A stretch of 23,518 nt of DNA from CAYJPV01 sp964396055 (lineage in GTDB: Bacteria; Acidobacteriota; Vicinamibacteria; Vicinamibacterales; JAKQTR01). Numbering within the stretch: position 1 is the first letter of the stretch; every line of letters begins with the position of its first letter. Location: assembly GCA_964396055.1 (NCBI GenBank), contig CAYNDV010000068.1, positions 1 to 23,518 on the forward strand. The letters run 5' to 3'. A model generated the notes under the pieces. That model was not told where the DNA came from. It saw only the letters and a list, made by a program, of their open reading frames with translations, and did no database searches. The position numbers and the translations under genes are program-made. This document shows, in pieces, positions 15,300 through 22,321 of the stretch.

Positions 15300-17138
15300 A
15301 TGCCCGACCGTCAGAAGCCCGCACCTGTGGTGGCCAACCCGCTGCGCCGCAACGTGGCCATCATCGCCCATGTCGACCACGGCAAGACGACGCTGGTCGA
15401 TGCGCTGCTCTTTCAGAGCGGCACGTTCCGGGCCAACGAGCGCGTGGCCGAGCGCGCCATGGACAACATGGACCTCGAGCGGGAGCGGGGCATCACCATC
15501 CTCGCGAAGAACACGGCCCTGCACTACGGTGACACGCTGGTGAACATCGTCGACACACCGGGGCACGCGGATTTCGGCGGCGAGGTGGAACGGACGTTGT
15601 CGATGGTGGACGGCGTGCTGCTGCTGGTGGACGCGTCGGAAGGGCCGCTGCCCCAGACGCGGTACGTGCTGCGCAAGGCGCTCGAGCGCCGGCTGCCGCC
15701 GATCCTGGTCATCAACAAGATCGATCGGCCCGACGCGCGCATCCAGGAGGTGCTGAACGAGGTGTACGACCTCTTCATCGATCTCGACGCCACCGAGGAG
15801 CAGCTCGAGTTCCCGATCCTCTACACCAACGCCCGGGCCGGTACCGCCACCCGGGACCAGGCCGTGCCCGGCACCGACCTCCGGCCGCTGTTCGAGGCCA
15901 TCGTCGACCACGTGCCGCCGCCGCTCGGCAATCCCGACGCCCCGCTGCAGCTCTACGTGGCCAACCTCGATTCGAGCGATTACGTGGGCCGGATCGCGAT
16001 CGGGCGCATCTTCAACGGGCGCGTGCGGATCGGCGACATGGTGGCGGTGAGCAAGCTCGACGGCACGCTGCAGACCACGCGGGTGACGAAGCTCTACGCC
16101 TTCGAGGGTCTCAAGCGCGTGGACATCGAGTCGGCGTCCGCGGGGGACGTGGTCTGCCTGGCGGGCATCGCGGACATCACGATTGGCGAGACCGTGACGG
16201 ACCCGGAGCGGCCCGCGCCGCTGCCGGCGATGGCCATCGACGAGCCGACGGTGTCGATGGTGTTCGGCGTCAATACGTCGCCCATGGCCGGCCGCGAAGG
16301 GCAGTTCGTCACGTCGCGGCAGATCCGCGACCGCCTCAACCGGGAACTGCTGGGCAACGTGTCCATCCGCCTCGAGGACACGGAATCGCCCGAGCAGATC
16401 AAGGTCGTCGGCCGCGGTGAGCTGCAGCTGTCGATCCTCATCGAGATGATGCGCCGCGAAGGCTACGAGCTGCAGGTGTCGCGGCCGGAGATCGTGACGC
16501 GCGAGGAGGACGGCGTCCGGATGGAGCCCGTCGAGGACCTCGTCATCGACGTGCCCGAGGACTACCAGGGCGTGGTCATCGCCCAGGTGGGCGGGCGCAA
16601 GGGCACGATGACGAAGATGGTGAACCACGGCAGCGGCCGCGTCCGGCTCGAGTTCGAGATCCCGACCCGGGGCCTCATCGGCTTCCGGTCGCAGTTCCTC
16701 ACGGACACCCGCGGCACCGGCATCATGAACCACCTCTTCCGGGCGTGGCGGCCGTGGTTCGGGCCCATCCCGTCGCGGACGACGGGGGCGCTGGTGGCCG
16801 ACCGCAACGGCGTGGCCACCGCGTACGCCATCTTCAACCTCCAGGAACGCGGCGAGATCTTCATCGAGCCCGCGGCGCAGGTCTACGAGGGGATGATCAT
16901 CGGTGAGAACGCCAGGGCCAACGACCTCGACGTCAACGTCACCAAGGAGAAGAAGCAGACGAACATGCGGGCGTCGACGGCCGACGACGCGATCCGCCTG
17001 GTGCCGCCGCGCCTGCTCGGCCTCGAGCAGGCCATCGAGTTCATCAAGGACGACGAACTGGTCGAGGTGACGCCGAAGACCATCCGCGTGCGGAAACGGA
17101 TCCTCAACGCGAGTTTCCGGCCGAAACGGACGGAGTAG
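15300..17138 (+). CDS. typA: Ribosome-associated translational GTPase TypA/BipA
   Basis: 612 residues, the usual TypA length. GTPase motifs are intact: G1 AHVDHGKT (23-30), switch RERGITI (61-67), G3 DTPGH (85-89) and G4 NKID (139-142). The family-specific parts follow: domain II (VGRIAIGRIFNGRVRIGDMV), the MVFGVNTSPMAGREGQFVTSRQIRDRL stretch, GRGELQLSILIEMMRREGYEL, GLIGFRSQFLTDTRGTGIMNHLF, and the C-terminal domain with MIIGENARANDLDVNVTKEKKQTNMRAS. The ATG at 15300 is chosen because the open frame upstream to 15222 is made of repeat DNA, and a -10 element sits just before 15300. TypA binds 70S ribosomes and is needed for growth under stress and for ribosome assembly at low temperature. Confidence 0.97.
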   Translation: MPDRQKPAPVVANPLRRNVAIIAHVDHGKTTLVDALLFQSGTFRANERVAERAMDNMDLERERGITILAKNTALHYGDTLVNIVDTPGHADFGGEVERTLSMVDGVLLLVDASEGPLPQTRYVLRKALERRLPPILVINKIDRPDARIQEVLNEVYDLFIDLDATEEQLEFPILYTNARAGTATRDQAVPGTDLRPLFEAIVDHVPPPLGNPDAPLQLYVANLDSSDYVGRIAIGRIFNGRVRIGDMVAVSKLDGTLQTTRVTKLYAFEGLKRVDIESASAGDVVCLAGIADITIGETVTDPERPAPLPAMAIDEPTVSMVFGVNTSPMAGREGQFVTSRQIRDRLNRELLGNVSIRLEDTESPEQIKVVGRGELQLSILIEMMRREGYELQVSRPEIVTREEDGVRMEPVEDLVIDVPEDYQGVVIAQVGGRKGTMTKMVNHGSGRVRLEFEIPTRGLIGFRSQFLTDTRGTGIMNHLFRAWRPWFGPIPSRTTGALVADRNGVATAYAIFNLQERGEIFIEPAAQVYEGMIIGENARANDLDVNVTKEKKQTNMRASTADDAIRLVPPRLLGLEQAIEFIKDDELVEVTPKTIRVRKRILNASFRPKRTE

Positions 17139-17165
17139 CGACGCCCGTTCTCCTCGAGGCGTGCT
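17139..17165 (+). terminator. Possible typA terminator hairpin
   Basis: GC(g)ACGCC just after the stop codon can pair with GGCGTGC at 17158-17164 (about seven pairs with one bulge, 12-base loop). A T-rich pyrimidine repeat follows, which could help release the transcript. The stem is short and the loop large, so support is modest. Confidence 0.35.
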
Positions 17166-17169
17166 CCTT

Positions 17170-17239
17170 CTTCCTTCTTGCTTCTTGCCTCTTGCTTCTT
17201 GCTTCTGTCTTCCGTCTTCTGTCTTCTGTCTTCTGTCTT
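17170..17239. repeat. 7-bp tandem repeat, CTTGCTT/CTGTCTT x10
   Basis: Ten units in perfect register: CTTCCTT, CTTGCTT, CTTGCCT, CTTGCTT, CTTGCTT, CTGTCTT, CCGTCTT, then CTGTCTT three times. It lies between the 3' ends of typA and the M64 gene. The last two bases plus the next A form the M64 stop codon (TAA on the minus strand, 17238-17240). Confidence 0.92.
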
Positions 17240-18668
17240 ATCTCGTGTGCCGATCGATGACCCGCTCGATCGCCTTCCGGCACACGCGGCAGAAGCCGAC
17301 GTCGTCGCGCGTGAACATGATGCAGTCGGCCTCGGGCCGGTAGAGACCCTTCGGCTCGTACGACGCGCCCTCGAAGGCGCCCACCTTCCCCGCGTGCGTC
17401 ATCGACGAGAGGAACTTCGTTTCCCACGCCTTCTGGGCGGCGAACAGCTTGTCCATCTCGCTCTCGGGGGCGGCGGTGGCCCGCAACTGGCGGCGCCTGG
17501 CCTGAATCGACCGCGACTCCGCCTCGTACGCCTCCTTGTCCCACGGCGTCGGCAGCGGCGTGCCGGGGGTGACGAGGTCCTTCCACTTCAGCTGCGCGGG
17601 ATCGTGCAGGGCCGTGACATTGGGCTCCCAGGGCTCGAGCTTCTCGCCGCCGGTCTCGTAGGCGACGTCGGACGTGTAGTACTCGTCGCCCAGGCCGGCG
17701 AAGTGGTGGCCGAACTCGTGCACGAAGATGTACTCGGCCGAGCCGCTGTCGACGGCCACCGTCGCGTGGTCGTTGAAGATGCCGCCGCCGCCGTAGTAGC
17801 GGTTGTTGATGAGCACTTCCACCGCGTCGTAGGGCGCGGCGGCGGCCACGTCGCGCCAGGCCCGGTTGTCGACGGCCAGCGCGTAGCGCTCGGAGTCGAA
17901 GACGTTGTAGGTGAGGCCGAGCGGCGTGCGGCGGTGATCGCCGGTGCGCGGGTTGTGGGCCCCGGACTGGGCCGTCGGCAGGTCGATGGCCCGGACGTTG
18001 AAGTCCGTCCGCCGGCTCCTGTACGGCTCCATCGAGAACATGACGTCCACGAGCCGCTTCACGTCCGCGTGGAACTTCGGGAGTTCGGCCGCGGTGTACC
18101 CCTCGCCCAGCAGCAGCAGGTCCACCTTCGTGGCGGCCGGCCCGTGTTCGACGACCGTCCAGACCCGGCCCTGCGGGGCGAGCGGCGCCCGGTTCACGAA
18201 CCGCGACTGCGGATCGATGACCGTGGACCACACCTCGCGGAAGGCGTTGCGGGCATCGCGCTTCTTCAGCACCACCTGGACGTCGCGCGCCGGCCACGGA
18301 AATCGCACGGACTCATGGAACGTGCCCGGCCCCGCCTTGGCCTCGGGCGTGGTCTCCCACTCGCCGAAGAGCGACGCGAACCCGCGCGAGTAGATCACGC
18401 GGTTGGTCCGGCGATCCACCACCTCGATCAGGTACTTGCCCAGGTTGGTGTCGTCGACGAGTTGCGTGCGGCTGCCGGACCACGGTCCGTCGTTCACCAC
18501 CCGGTCCAGGGCCACCGACTCGCCGGCCGGCCCGCCGGAATGGAAATAGTCCACCCGCATCGTGTCGGGCGTGAACAACTCGGCGTACGGATCAACGGTG
18601 GCCACCGCCGCAGGGCGGAGTCCGGCCAGGGCGGCCAGCACCAGGAGCACCAGGAGTCGGGAACGCAT
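17238..18668 (-). CDS. Exported M64 (IgA peptidase-type) metallopeptidase
   Basis: 476 residues from the ATG at 18668, preceded by GAGGTG and followed by a signal peptide (MRSRLLVLLVLAALAG, likely cut near residue 23). The frame stays open to 18767 through repeat DNA, but that upstream part is not protein-like. The N-terminal beta-rich domain (about 25-165) is typical of M64 proteins. The catalytic domain carries KVDLLLLGEGYTAAE and the zinc site HEFGHHFAGLGDEY with H317, E318, H321 and D328. Conserved Cys near the C-terminus (CIMFTRDDVGFCRVCRKAIERVI) resemble a small metal- or disulphide-stabilised knot. The family includes a clostridial IgA protease, but most soil members have unknown extracellular substrates. 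Convergent with typA, divergent from the DUF5916 gene. Confidence 0.9.
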   Translation of the reverse strand: MRSRLLVLLVLAALAGLRPAAVATVDPYAELFTPDTMRVDYFHSGGPAGESVALDRVVNDGPWSGSRTQLVDDTNLGKYLIEVVDRRTNRVIYSRGFASLFGEWETTPEAKAGPGTFHESVRFPWPARDVQVVLKKRDARNAFREVWSTVIDPQSRFVNRAPLAPQGRVWTVVEHGPAATKVDLLLLGEGYTAAELPKFHADVKRLVDVMFSMEPYRSRRTDFNVRAIDLPTAQSGAHNPRTGDHRRTPLGLTYNVFDSERYALAVDNRAWRDVAAAAPYDAVEVLINNRYYGGGGIFNDHATVAVDSGSAEYIFVHEFGHHFAGLGDEYYTSDVAYETGGEKLEPWEPNVTALHDPAQLKWKDLVTPGTPLPTPWDKEAYEAESRSIQARRRQLRATAAPESEMDKLFAAQKAWETKFLSSMTHAGKVGAFEGASYEPKGLYRPEADCIMFTRDDVGFCRVCRKAIERVIDRHTR

Positions 18669-18696
18669 CGGACCACCTCGCAGATGGGGCGGGGAC

Positions 18697-18702
18697 ATTG
18701 TA
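18697..18702 (-). promoter_or_regulatory. -10 element of the M64 gene
   Basis: TACAAT on the minus strand, 28 bases before the ATG at 18668, gives a leader of about 22 bases that contains GAGGTG. No good -35 is visible; that region runs into composite repeat copy R2. Confidence 0.5.
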
Positions 18703-18716
18703 CAGGGACGTGGGGT

Positions 18717-18807
18717 GTGGGGATTGTGGTTCACGCGTAGAAGCAAGAAGCAAGAAGCAAGTAGCAAGAAGCAAGTAGCAAGAAGGGATCACGCTGTCAC
18801 GCCGAAC
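18717..18807 (-). repeat. Composite intergenic repeat, copy R2 (91 bp)
   Basis: Read on the minus strand it matches R1 (15170-15239): GTTCGGCGTGACAGCGTG, ATCCC, heptamers TTCTTGC/TACTTGC six times, then TTCTACGCGTGAACC and ACAATCCCCAC. It is 21 bp longer than R1, exactly three heptamers. Like R1 it lies between divergent genes, with the CCCCAC end pointing to a start codon (M64). Confidence 0.85.
18741..18782. repeat. 7-bp tandem repeat, AAGCAAG/TAGCAAG x6
   Basis: Six units in perfect register inside copy R2. This is the reverse complement of the CTTGCTT type at 17170-17204 and of the heptamers in R1. Confidence 0.92.
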
Positions 18808-18850
18808 CGTGAACCGTGAACCGTGAACCCTGAACCGTGAACCCTGAACC
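18804..18850. repeat. 7-bp tandem repeat, GAACCGT/GAACCCT x6.7
   Basis: Three GAACCGT, then GAACCCT, GAACCGT, GAACCCT and a partial GAACC. It overlaps the last bases of R2 and ends 14 bases before the -10 of the DUF5916 gene, so it covers that promoter's -35 region. Confidence 0.9.
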
Positions 18851-18864
18851 CCGTCCGCCCGGTG

Positions 18865-18870
18865 TAGAAT
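18865..18870 (+). promoter_or_regulatory. -10 element of the DUF5916 gene
   Basis: TAGAAT, 27 bases before the GTG at 18898, predicts a leader of about 21 bases. No -35 hexamer is visible; heptamer repeats occupy that place. Confidence 0.45.
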
Positions 18871-18897
18871 GGCCCGCTCTGGTGTGGCGGTGAAGGC

Positions 18898-21219
18898 GTG
18901 ACGAGATCGACCGTGACCATCCGTTTCCGTTGCTGGGGGGCCGCCGTGGCGGCCGCCGTCGTGTGGAGTGTGCCTGCCGCGGCTCAGGAGAGTGCCGGCG
19001 TGAACCTGCCGGGCATAGCCCGTTTCAGCTCGCCGACAGCCACCGTGGCCCGGGATGCCGCAGGCCACGTGACGGTCAGGGCCACGCGTGTGGCCCGGCC
19101 CATCACCCTCGACGGTGCCCTCGACGACCCCGTGTACCAGGAGGTGGAAGCCATCGGCGGGTTCCTGCAGCAGGAACCGCACGAGGGCCAGCCCGCCACC
19201 CAGCGGACCGACGTCTGGCTGCTCTACGACGACCGGAACATCTACGTGGCGGCCCGCTGCTGGATGACCGACCCGGCCGGGCTGGTGGCGAACGAAATGC
19301 GGCGCGATGGGTTTGCCATCTTCCAGAACGACAATTTCGGGGCGTTCTTCGATACCTTCCACGATCGGCGCAACGGCGTCTTCTTCTACACGAACGCGCT
19401 CGGCGCGCTCTCGGACCAGGCGGTCACCGACGAGCGGGACACGAACCGTGACTGGAACACGGTGTGGGATCTGCGGACCGGGCGGTTCGATCAGGGCTGG
19501 ACCGTCGAGATGGTGATTCCGTTTCGTTCGTTGCGCTACCCCGCGCCCGGACCCCAGCACTGGGGCGTGCAGTTCCGCCGCATCGTCCGCGGCGTGAACG
19601 AGTTTTCCTACCTCACGCCGATGCCCGCCGCGTTCACCCAGCGGGCCATCGCCCGGGTGTCGCAGGCCGCCACGCTGGTGGGGCTCGAGGCGCCGCCCGC
19701 GGCGCTGAACCTTGAACTCAAGCCCTACACCCTCGGCAAGGTCGAGACAGACCTCGGTGCCGTCGAGCCGTTCACCAACGACGTCACCGGGGCCCTGGGC
19801 CTCGACACGAAGTACACCTTCAAGAACGGGCTCGTGGCGGACCTGACGGTCAATACCGACTTCGCGCAGGTGGAAGACGACGAGCAGCAGGTGAACCTGA
19901 CGCGGTTCGGCCTGTTCTTCCCCGAGCGCCGGGACTTCTTCCTCGAGGGCGCGGGCATCTTCGCCTTTGGCGGCGCGAGCGTGAGCCCGCGGGGTGGCAG
20001 CCAGCAGGGGCCGCCGAGCAGCACCCCGATCCTGTTTTACAGCCGGCGCATCGGCCTGTTCGAGTACGGTGACGATGACGAGTCGGCCAGCGTGCCCCTG
20101 GTGGCGGGCGGCCGGATCACCGGGCGGGTCGGCGCGTTCACCATCGGGGCCCTCGACATCCAGCAGCGGGCGTCGGCGGCCATCGGCGCGCCGGCCACGA
20201 ATTTTTCCGTCGTCCGCGTGCGCCGCGACATCCTGAAGCAGAGCAACATCGGCGTGCTCTTCGCCAACCGGTCGCGCGCCACCGACGCGCCGGGATCGAA
20301 CCAGACGTTCGGCGCCGACGCCGCCTTTACGTTTCATCGCAGCCTGACGATCAACACCTACTACGCCGCGACCCGGACCGAGGGGCGCGAGGGCCGCGAT
20401 GCCAGTTACCGTGCCGATGTGCTGTGGACGGGGGACCGGTATGGGTTCGAGGCCGAGCACCTGACGGTGCAGCCGAACTTCAACCCCGACGCGGGTTTCC
20501 TCCGGCGCGAGGACTTCCGGCGCAACTACGGCATGGTCCGCTTCAGCCCCCGGCCTGGCGGATCGAGCCCGATCCGCAAGTACCAGTCCGAGGTGTCGTT
20601 CGACCACTTCACCGACAGCGACGGTCACCTCGAAACGCAGCTGGCGCGCGGCGTGGTGGGGATGGACTTCCAGAACGGCGACGACTGGCGCCTGGAGGTC
20701 ACGAACAACTACGAGTTCCTCGACGAGCCCTTCGAGGTCGAGGACGGCATCTTCGTGCCCGTGGGCGGGTACCGGTTCACGGATGCCGAAGCCCGCTACC
20801 AGATCGGCCCGGCGCGGCGGATCAACGGCACGCTCTCGGCCGGGGCGGGGCAGTTCTACGACGGCACGCGGGCGCAGGCGGGCTACCGCGGCCGCATCGA
20901 ACTGTCGTCGCGGCTGGGCGTCGAGCCGGGCCTGTCCTTCAACTGGGTCGACCTGCCCGGCGGCCGGTTCGTGGCCAGGCTGCTCACGGCGCGCGTGAAC
21001 TACAACCTGTCGCCCCGCAAGGCGCTCTCCGCGCTCGTGCAGTACAACTCCGCCGGCGACGTCATCGGGGCCAACCTGCGGTTCCGCTGGGAGTTCCGCC
21101 CCGGATCCGACCTGTTCGTGGTCTACAACGAGGGCCGCGACACGGAGTTCGGCGTGCGGCACGCGGCCCTGCAGGCACGCACCTTCGCGATCAAGGTCAC
21201 GAGGCTGTTCAGGTTCTGA
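18898..21219 (+). CDS. DUF5916 / CBM9-like outer-membrane beta-barrel protein
   Basis: 773 residues from a GTG. A signal peptide ends at PAAAQ (about residue 30). Residues about 60-240 form a CBM9-like sandwich (ARPITLDGALDDPVYQEV, TDVWLLYDDRNIYVAARC, NDNFGAFFDTFHDRRNGVFFYTN, WTVEMVIPFRSLRYP, WGVQFRRI). The rest is the DUF5916 beta-barrel, recognisable from DLTVNTDFAQVEDDEQQVNLTRF and LFFPERRDFFLEGAGIFAFG, then many alternating barrel strands and a terminal Phe after RLFRF, the usual outer-membrane assembly signal. Members are abundant in Acidobacteriota and Bacteroidota; role unproven, possibly glycan binding or uptake at the cell surface. Divergent from the M64 peptidase. Confidence 0.9.
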   Translation: MTRSTVTIRFRCWGAAVAAAVVWSVPAAAQESAGVNLPGIARFSSPTATVARDAAGHVTVRATRVARPITLDGALDDPVYQEVEAIGGFLQQEPHEGQPATQRTDVWLLYDDRNIYVAARCWMTDPAGLVANEMRRDGFAIFQNDNFGAFFDTFHDRRNGVFFYTNALGALSDQAVTDERDTNRDWNTVWDLRTGRFDQGWTVEMVIPFRSLRYPAPGPQHWGVQFRRIVRGVNEFSYLTPMPAAFTQRAIARVSQAATLVGLEAPPAALNLELKPYTLGKVETDLGAVEPFTNDVTGALGLDTKYTFKNGLVADLTVNTDFAQVEDDEQQVNLTRFGLFFPERRDFFLEGAGIFAFGGASVSPRGGSQQGPPSSTPILFYSRRIGLFEYGDDDESASVPLVAGGRITGRVGAFTIGALDIQQRASAAIGAPATNFSVVRVRRDILKQSNIGVLFANRSRATDAPGSNQTFGADAAFTFHRSLTINTYYAATRTEGREGRDASYRADVLWTGDRYGFEAEHLTVQPNFNPDAGFLRREDFRRNYGMVRFSPRPGGSSPIRKYQSEVSFDHFTDSDGHLETQLARGVVGMDFQNGDDWRLEVTNNYEFLDEPFEVEDGIFVPVGGYRFTDAEARYQIGPARRINGTLSAGAGQFYDGTRAQAGYRGRIELSSRLGVEPGLSFNWVDLPGGRFVARLLTARVNYNLSPRKALSALVQYNSAGDVIGANLRFRWEFRPGSDLFVVYNEGRDTEFGVRHAALQARTFAIKVTRLFRF

Positions 21220-21229
21220 CAGGCTCTTC

Positions 21230-21259
21230 GGCCATCGGGCCGTGCGGCTGCCGGCCGCG
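21230..21259. repeat. Degenerate 8-bp repeat tract (GGCCATCG/GGCCGTGC)
   Basis: GGCCATCG, GGCCGTGC, GGCTGCC and GGCCGCG in a row, ten bases after the DUF5916 stop. Resembles a decayed copy of the GGCCGTTC-type tract at 15084-15173. Confidence 0.5.
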
Positions 21260-21296
21260 ACCGCCAGGAGCCTATCGGCTCCGCGCCCTTTCCCTG

Positions 21297-21308
21297 TAAC
21301 CTAGAACC
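21297..21308 (+). promoter_or_regulatory. Leaderless-type -10 element of the rhomboid gene
   Basis: TAACCT (21297-21302), exactly six bases (agaacc), then ATG at 21309. No ribosome-binding site and no clear -35. Same geometry as at typA and the SDR gene. Confidence 0.45.
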
Positions 21309-22172
21309 ATGCTTGGACGCAAAACCAGCGGGTCGGTGGTCTGCGTGTCGTGCGGCAACCTGGTGGGGGTCAACGACGAGACGTGCTACATGTGCGGCCG
21401 GCGCAACCCCGGGCTGTGGGGGTACGCGCCGCTGCTCAGGCGCCTCGGGAACGACATGGGCTTCGTGCCCCTCGTCATCACCGGGTCGATCGGGCTGTAT
21501 GTCGCCGCCCTGGTCGCGTCGGGCGGCAATATCCGCATGAACGGTCTCTTTTCGTTCCTCGCGCCGAGCACGATGAGCCTGTTCCTGTTCGGGGCCAGCG
21601 GCGCGGCGCCGGTCTTCGAGTACGGGCGCTGGTGGACCGTCCTGAGCGCCGGCTGGCTGCACAGCGGGGTGCTGCACATCCTCTTCAACATGCTCTGGGT
21701 GCGGCAGCTCGGCCCGGCCTGCGCCGAGTTCTACGGCGCCGGGCGCATGGTGATCATCTACATCGCCGCCGGCGTGATGGGGTTCGCCGTCAGCTCGACG
21801 GCCGGCGTCGTCCTGGCCGGCGTGCCGATCTTCTTCCTGCGCGGTGCGTACTTCACGGTCGGGGCGTCGGCCCCGCTCTTCGGCCTGCTGGGGGCGCTCG
21901 TGTACTACGGACACCGCACCGGCAGCAGCCTGACGCGCCGCGAAGCGCTGCACTACGCGCTGATGCTGGGCCTCTTCGGCTTCATCATGCCCGGCATCGA
22001 CAACTGGGCGCACGCGGGCGGGTTTGCCGGCGGCTGGCTGATGGGGCGCATCCTGGATCCGCTCAAGCCCGAGCGGATCGATCACCTGCTCATCGCGGTG
22101 CTGCTGCTGCTGGCGACGGCCGTGTCGGTGGTGGCGTCCATCCTCCACGGACTGGCGCTCTTCAGGGGGTGA
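21309..22172 (+). CDS. Rhomboid-family intramembrane serine protease with N-terminal zinc ribbon
   Basis: 287 residues. A zinc ribbon opens the protein (C12, C15, C26, C29 in CVSCG...CYMCGRRNPG). Six or more membrane segments follow. Rhomboid signatures: the RWWTVLSAGWLHSGVLHILFNML loop with H and N of the oxyanion region, the nucleophile S187 in TVGASAPLFGLLGAL, and the histidine H235 in DNWAHAGGFAGG. The usual GASG is GASA here, but the Ser-His dyad is intact, so activity is likely. An unusually large insert between the third and fourth segments (VVLAGVPIFFLRGAY) is visible. Such proteases cleave membrane-anchored substrates within or near the bilayer; the target is unknown. The stop codon is followed at once by a heptamer repeat. 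Confidence 0.9.
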   Translation: MLGRKTSGSVVCVSCGNLVGVNDETCYMCGRRNPGLWGYAPLLRRLGNDMGFVPLVITGSIGLYVAALVASGGNIRMNGLFSFLAPSTMSLFLFGASGAAPVFEYGRWWTVLSAGWLHSGVLHILFNMLWVRQLGPACAEFYGAGRMVIIYIAAGVMGFAVSSTAGVVLAGVPIFFLRGAYFTVGASAPLFGLLGALVYYGHRTGSSLTRREALHYALMLGLFGFIMPGIDNWAHAGGFAGGWLMGRILDPLKPERIDHLLIAVLLLLATAVSVVASILHGLALFRG

Positions 22173-22207
22173 CCAGGTTCCAGGTTCCAAGTTCCAGGTT
22201 CACGGTT
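22173..22207. repeat. 7-bp tandem repeat, CCAGGTT x5
   Basis: CCAGGTT, CCAGGTT, CCAAGTT, CCAGGTT, CACGGTT, in perfect register, beginning at the first base after the rhomboid stop codon. Confidence 0.9.
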
Positions 22208-22213
22208 ACGACC

Positions 22214-22250
22214 GGCCGTTGGGCCGTTCGGCTTCTGGCGTTCGGCCGGG
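22214..22250. repeat. 7-8-bp repeat tract (GGCCGTTG/GGCCGTTC)
   Basis: GGCCGTTG, GGCCGTTC, GGCTTCT, GGCGTTC and GGCCGGG in a row; same family as 15084-15173. Confidence 0.7.
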
Positions 22251-22252
22251 GC

Positions 22253-22315
22253 ACGTGGAACATGGAACCGCGTCCCATGCCCCACGTCCCATGCCCCACG
22301 TCCCGTGCCACGCGT
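22253..22315. repeat. 7-bp tandem repeat, CCCATGC/CCCACGT type x9
   Basis: Nine heptamers in register: ACGTGGA, ACATGGA, ACCGCGT, CCCATGC, CCCACGT, CCCATGC, CCCACGT, CCCGTGC, CACGCGT. The central units alternate as a 14-bp dimer and are close to the CCCCATG units upstream of typA. Confidence 0.85.
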
Positions 22316-22321
22316 GCCGGG

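Noticed and set aside
18669..18767. Upstream start of the M64 gene
   Set aside because: The added residues come from heptamer repeats and the composite element; the ATG at 18668 has a ribosome-binding site and opens directly with a signal peptide.
15170..18807. Composite transposon bounded by R1 and R2
   Set aside because: The intervening genes are housekeeping typA and an M64 peptidase, there is no transposase, and no target-site duplication is evident; the copies look like independent spacer elements.
17161..18810. CRISPR-like array from the repeated short units
   Set aside because: Units are 7 bp, contiguous and without unique spacers; no cas genes are present.
18592..21162. 856-residue minus-strand frame opposite the DUF5916 gene
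   Set aside because: No recognisable domain, composition of an antisense shadow; DUF5916 is well supported on the plus strand.
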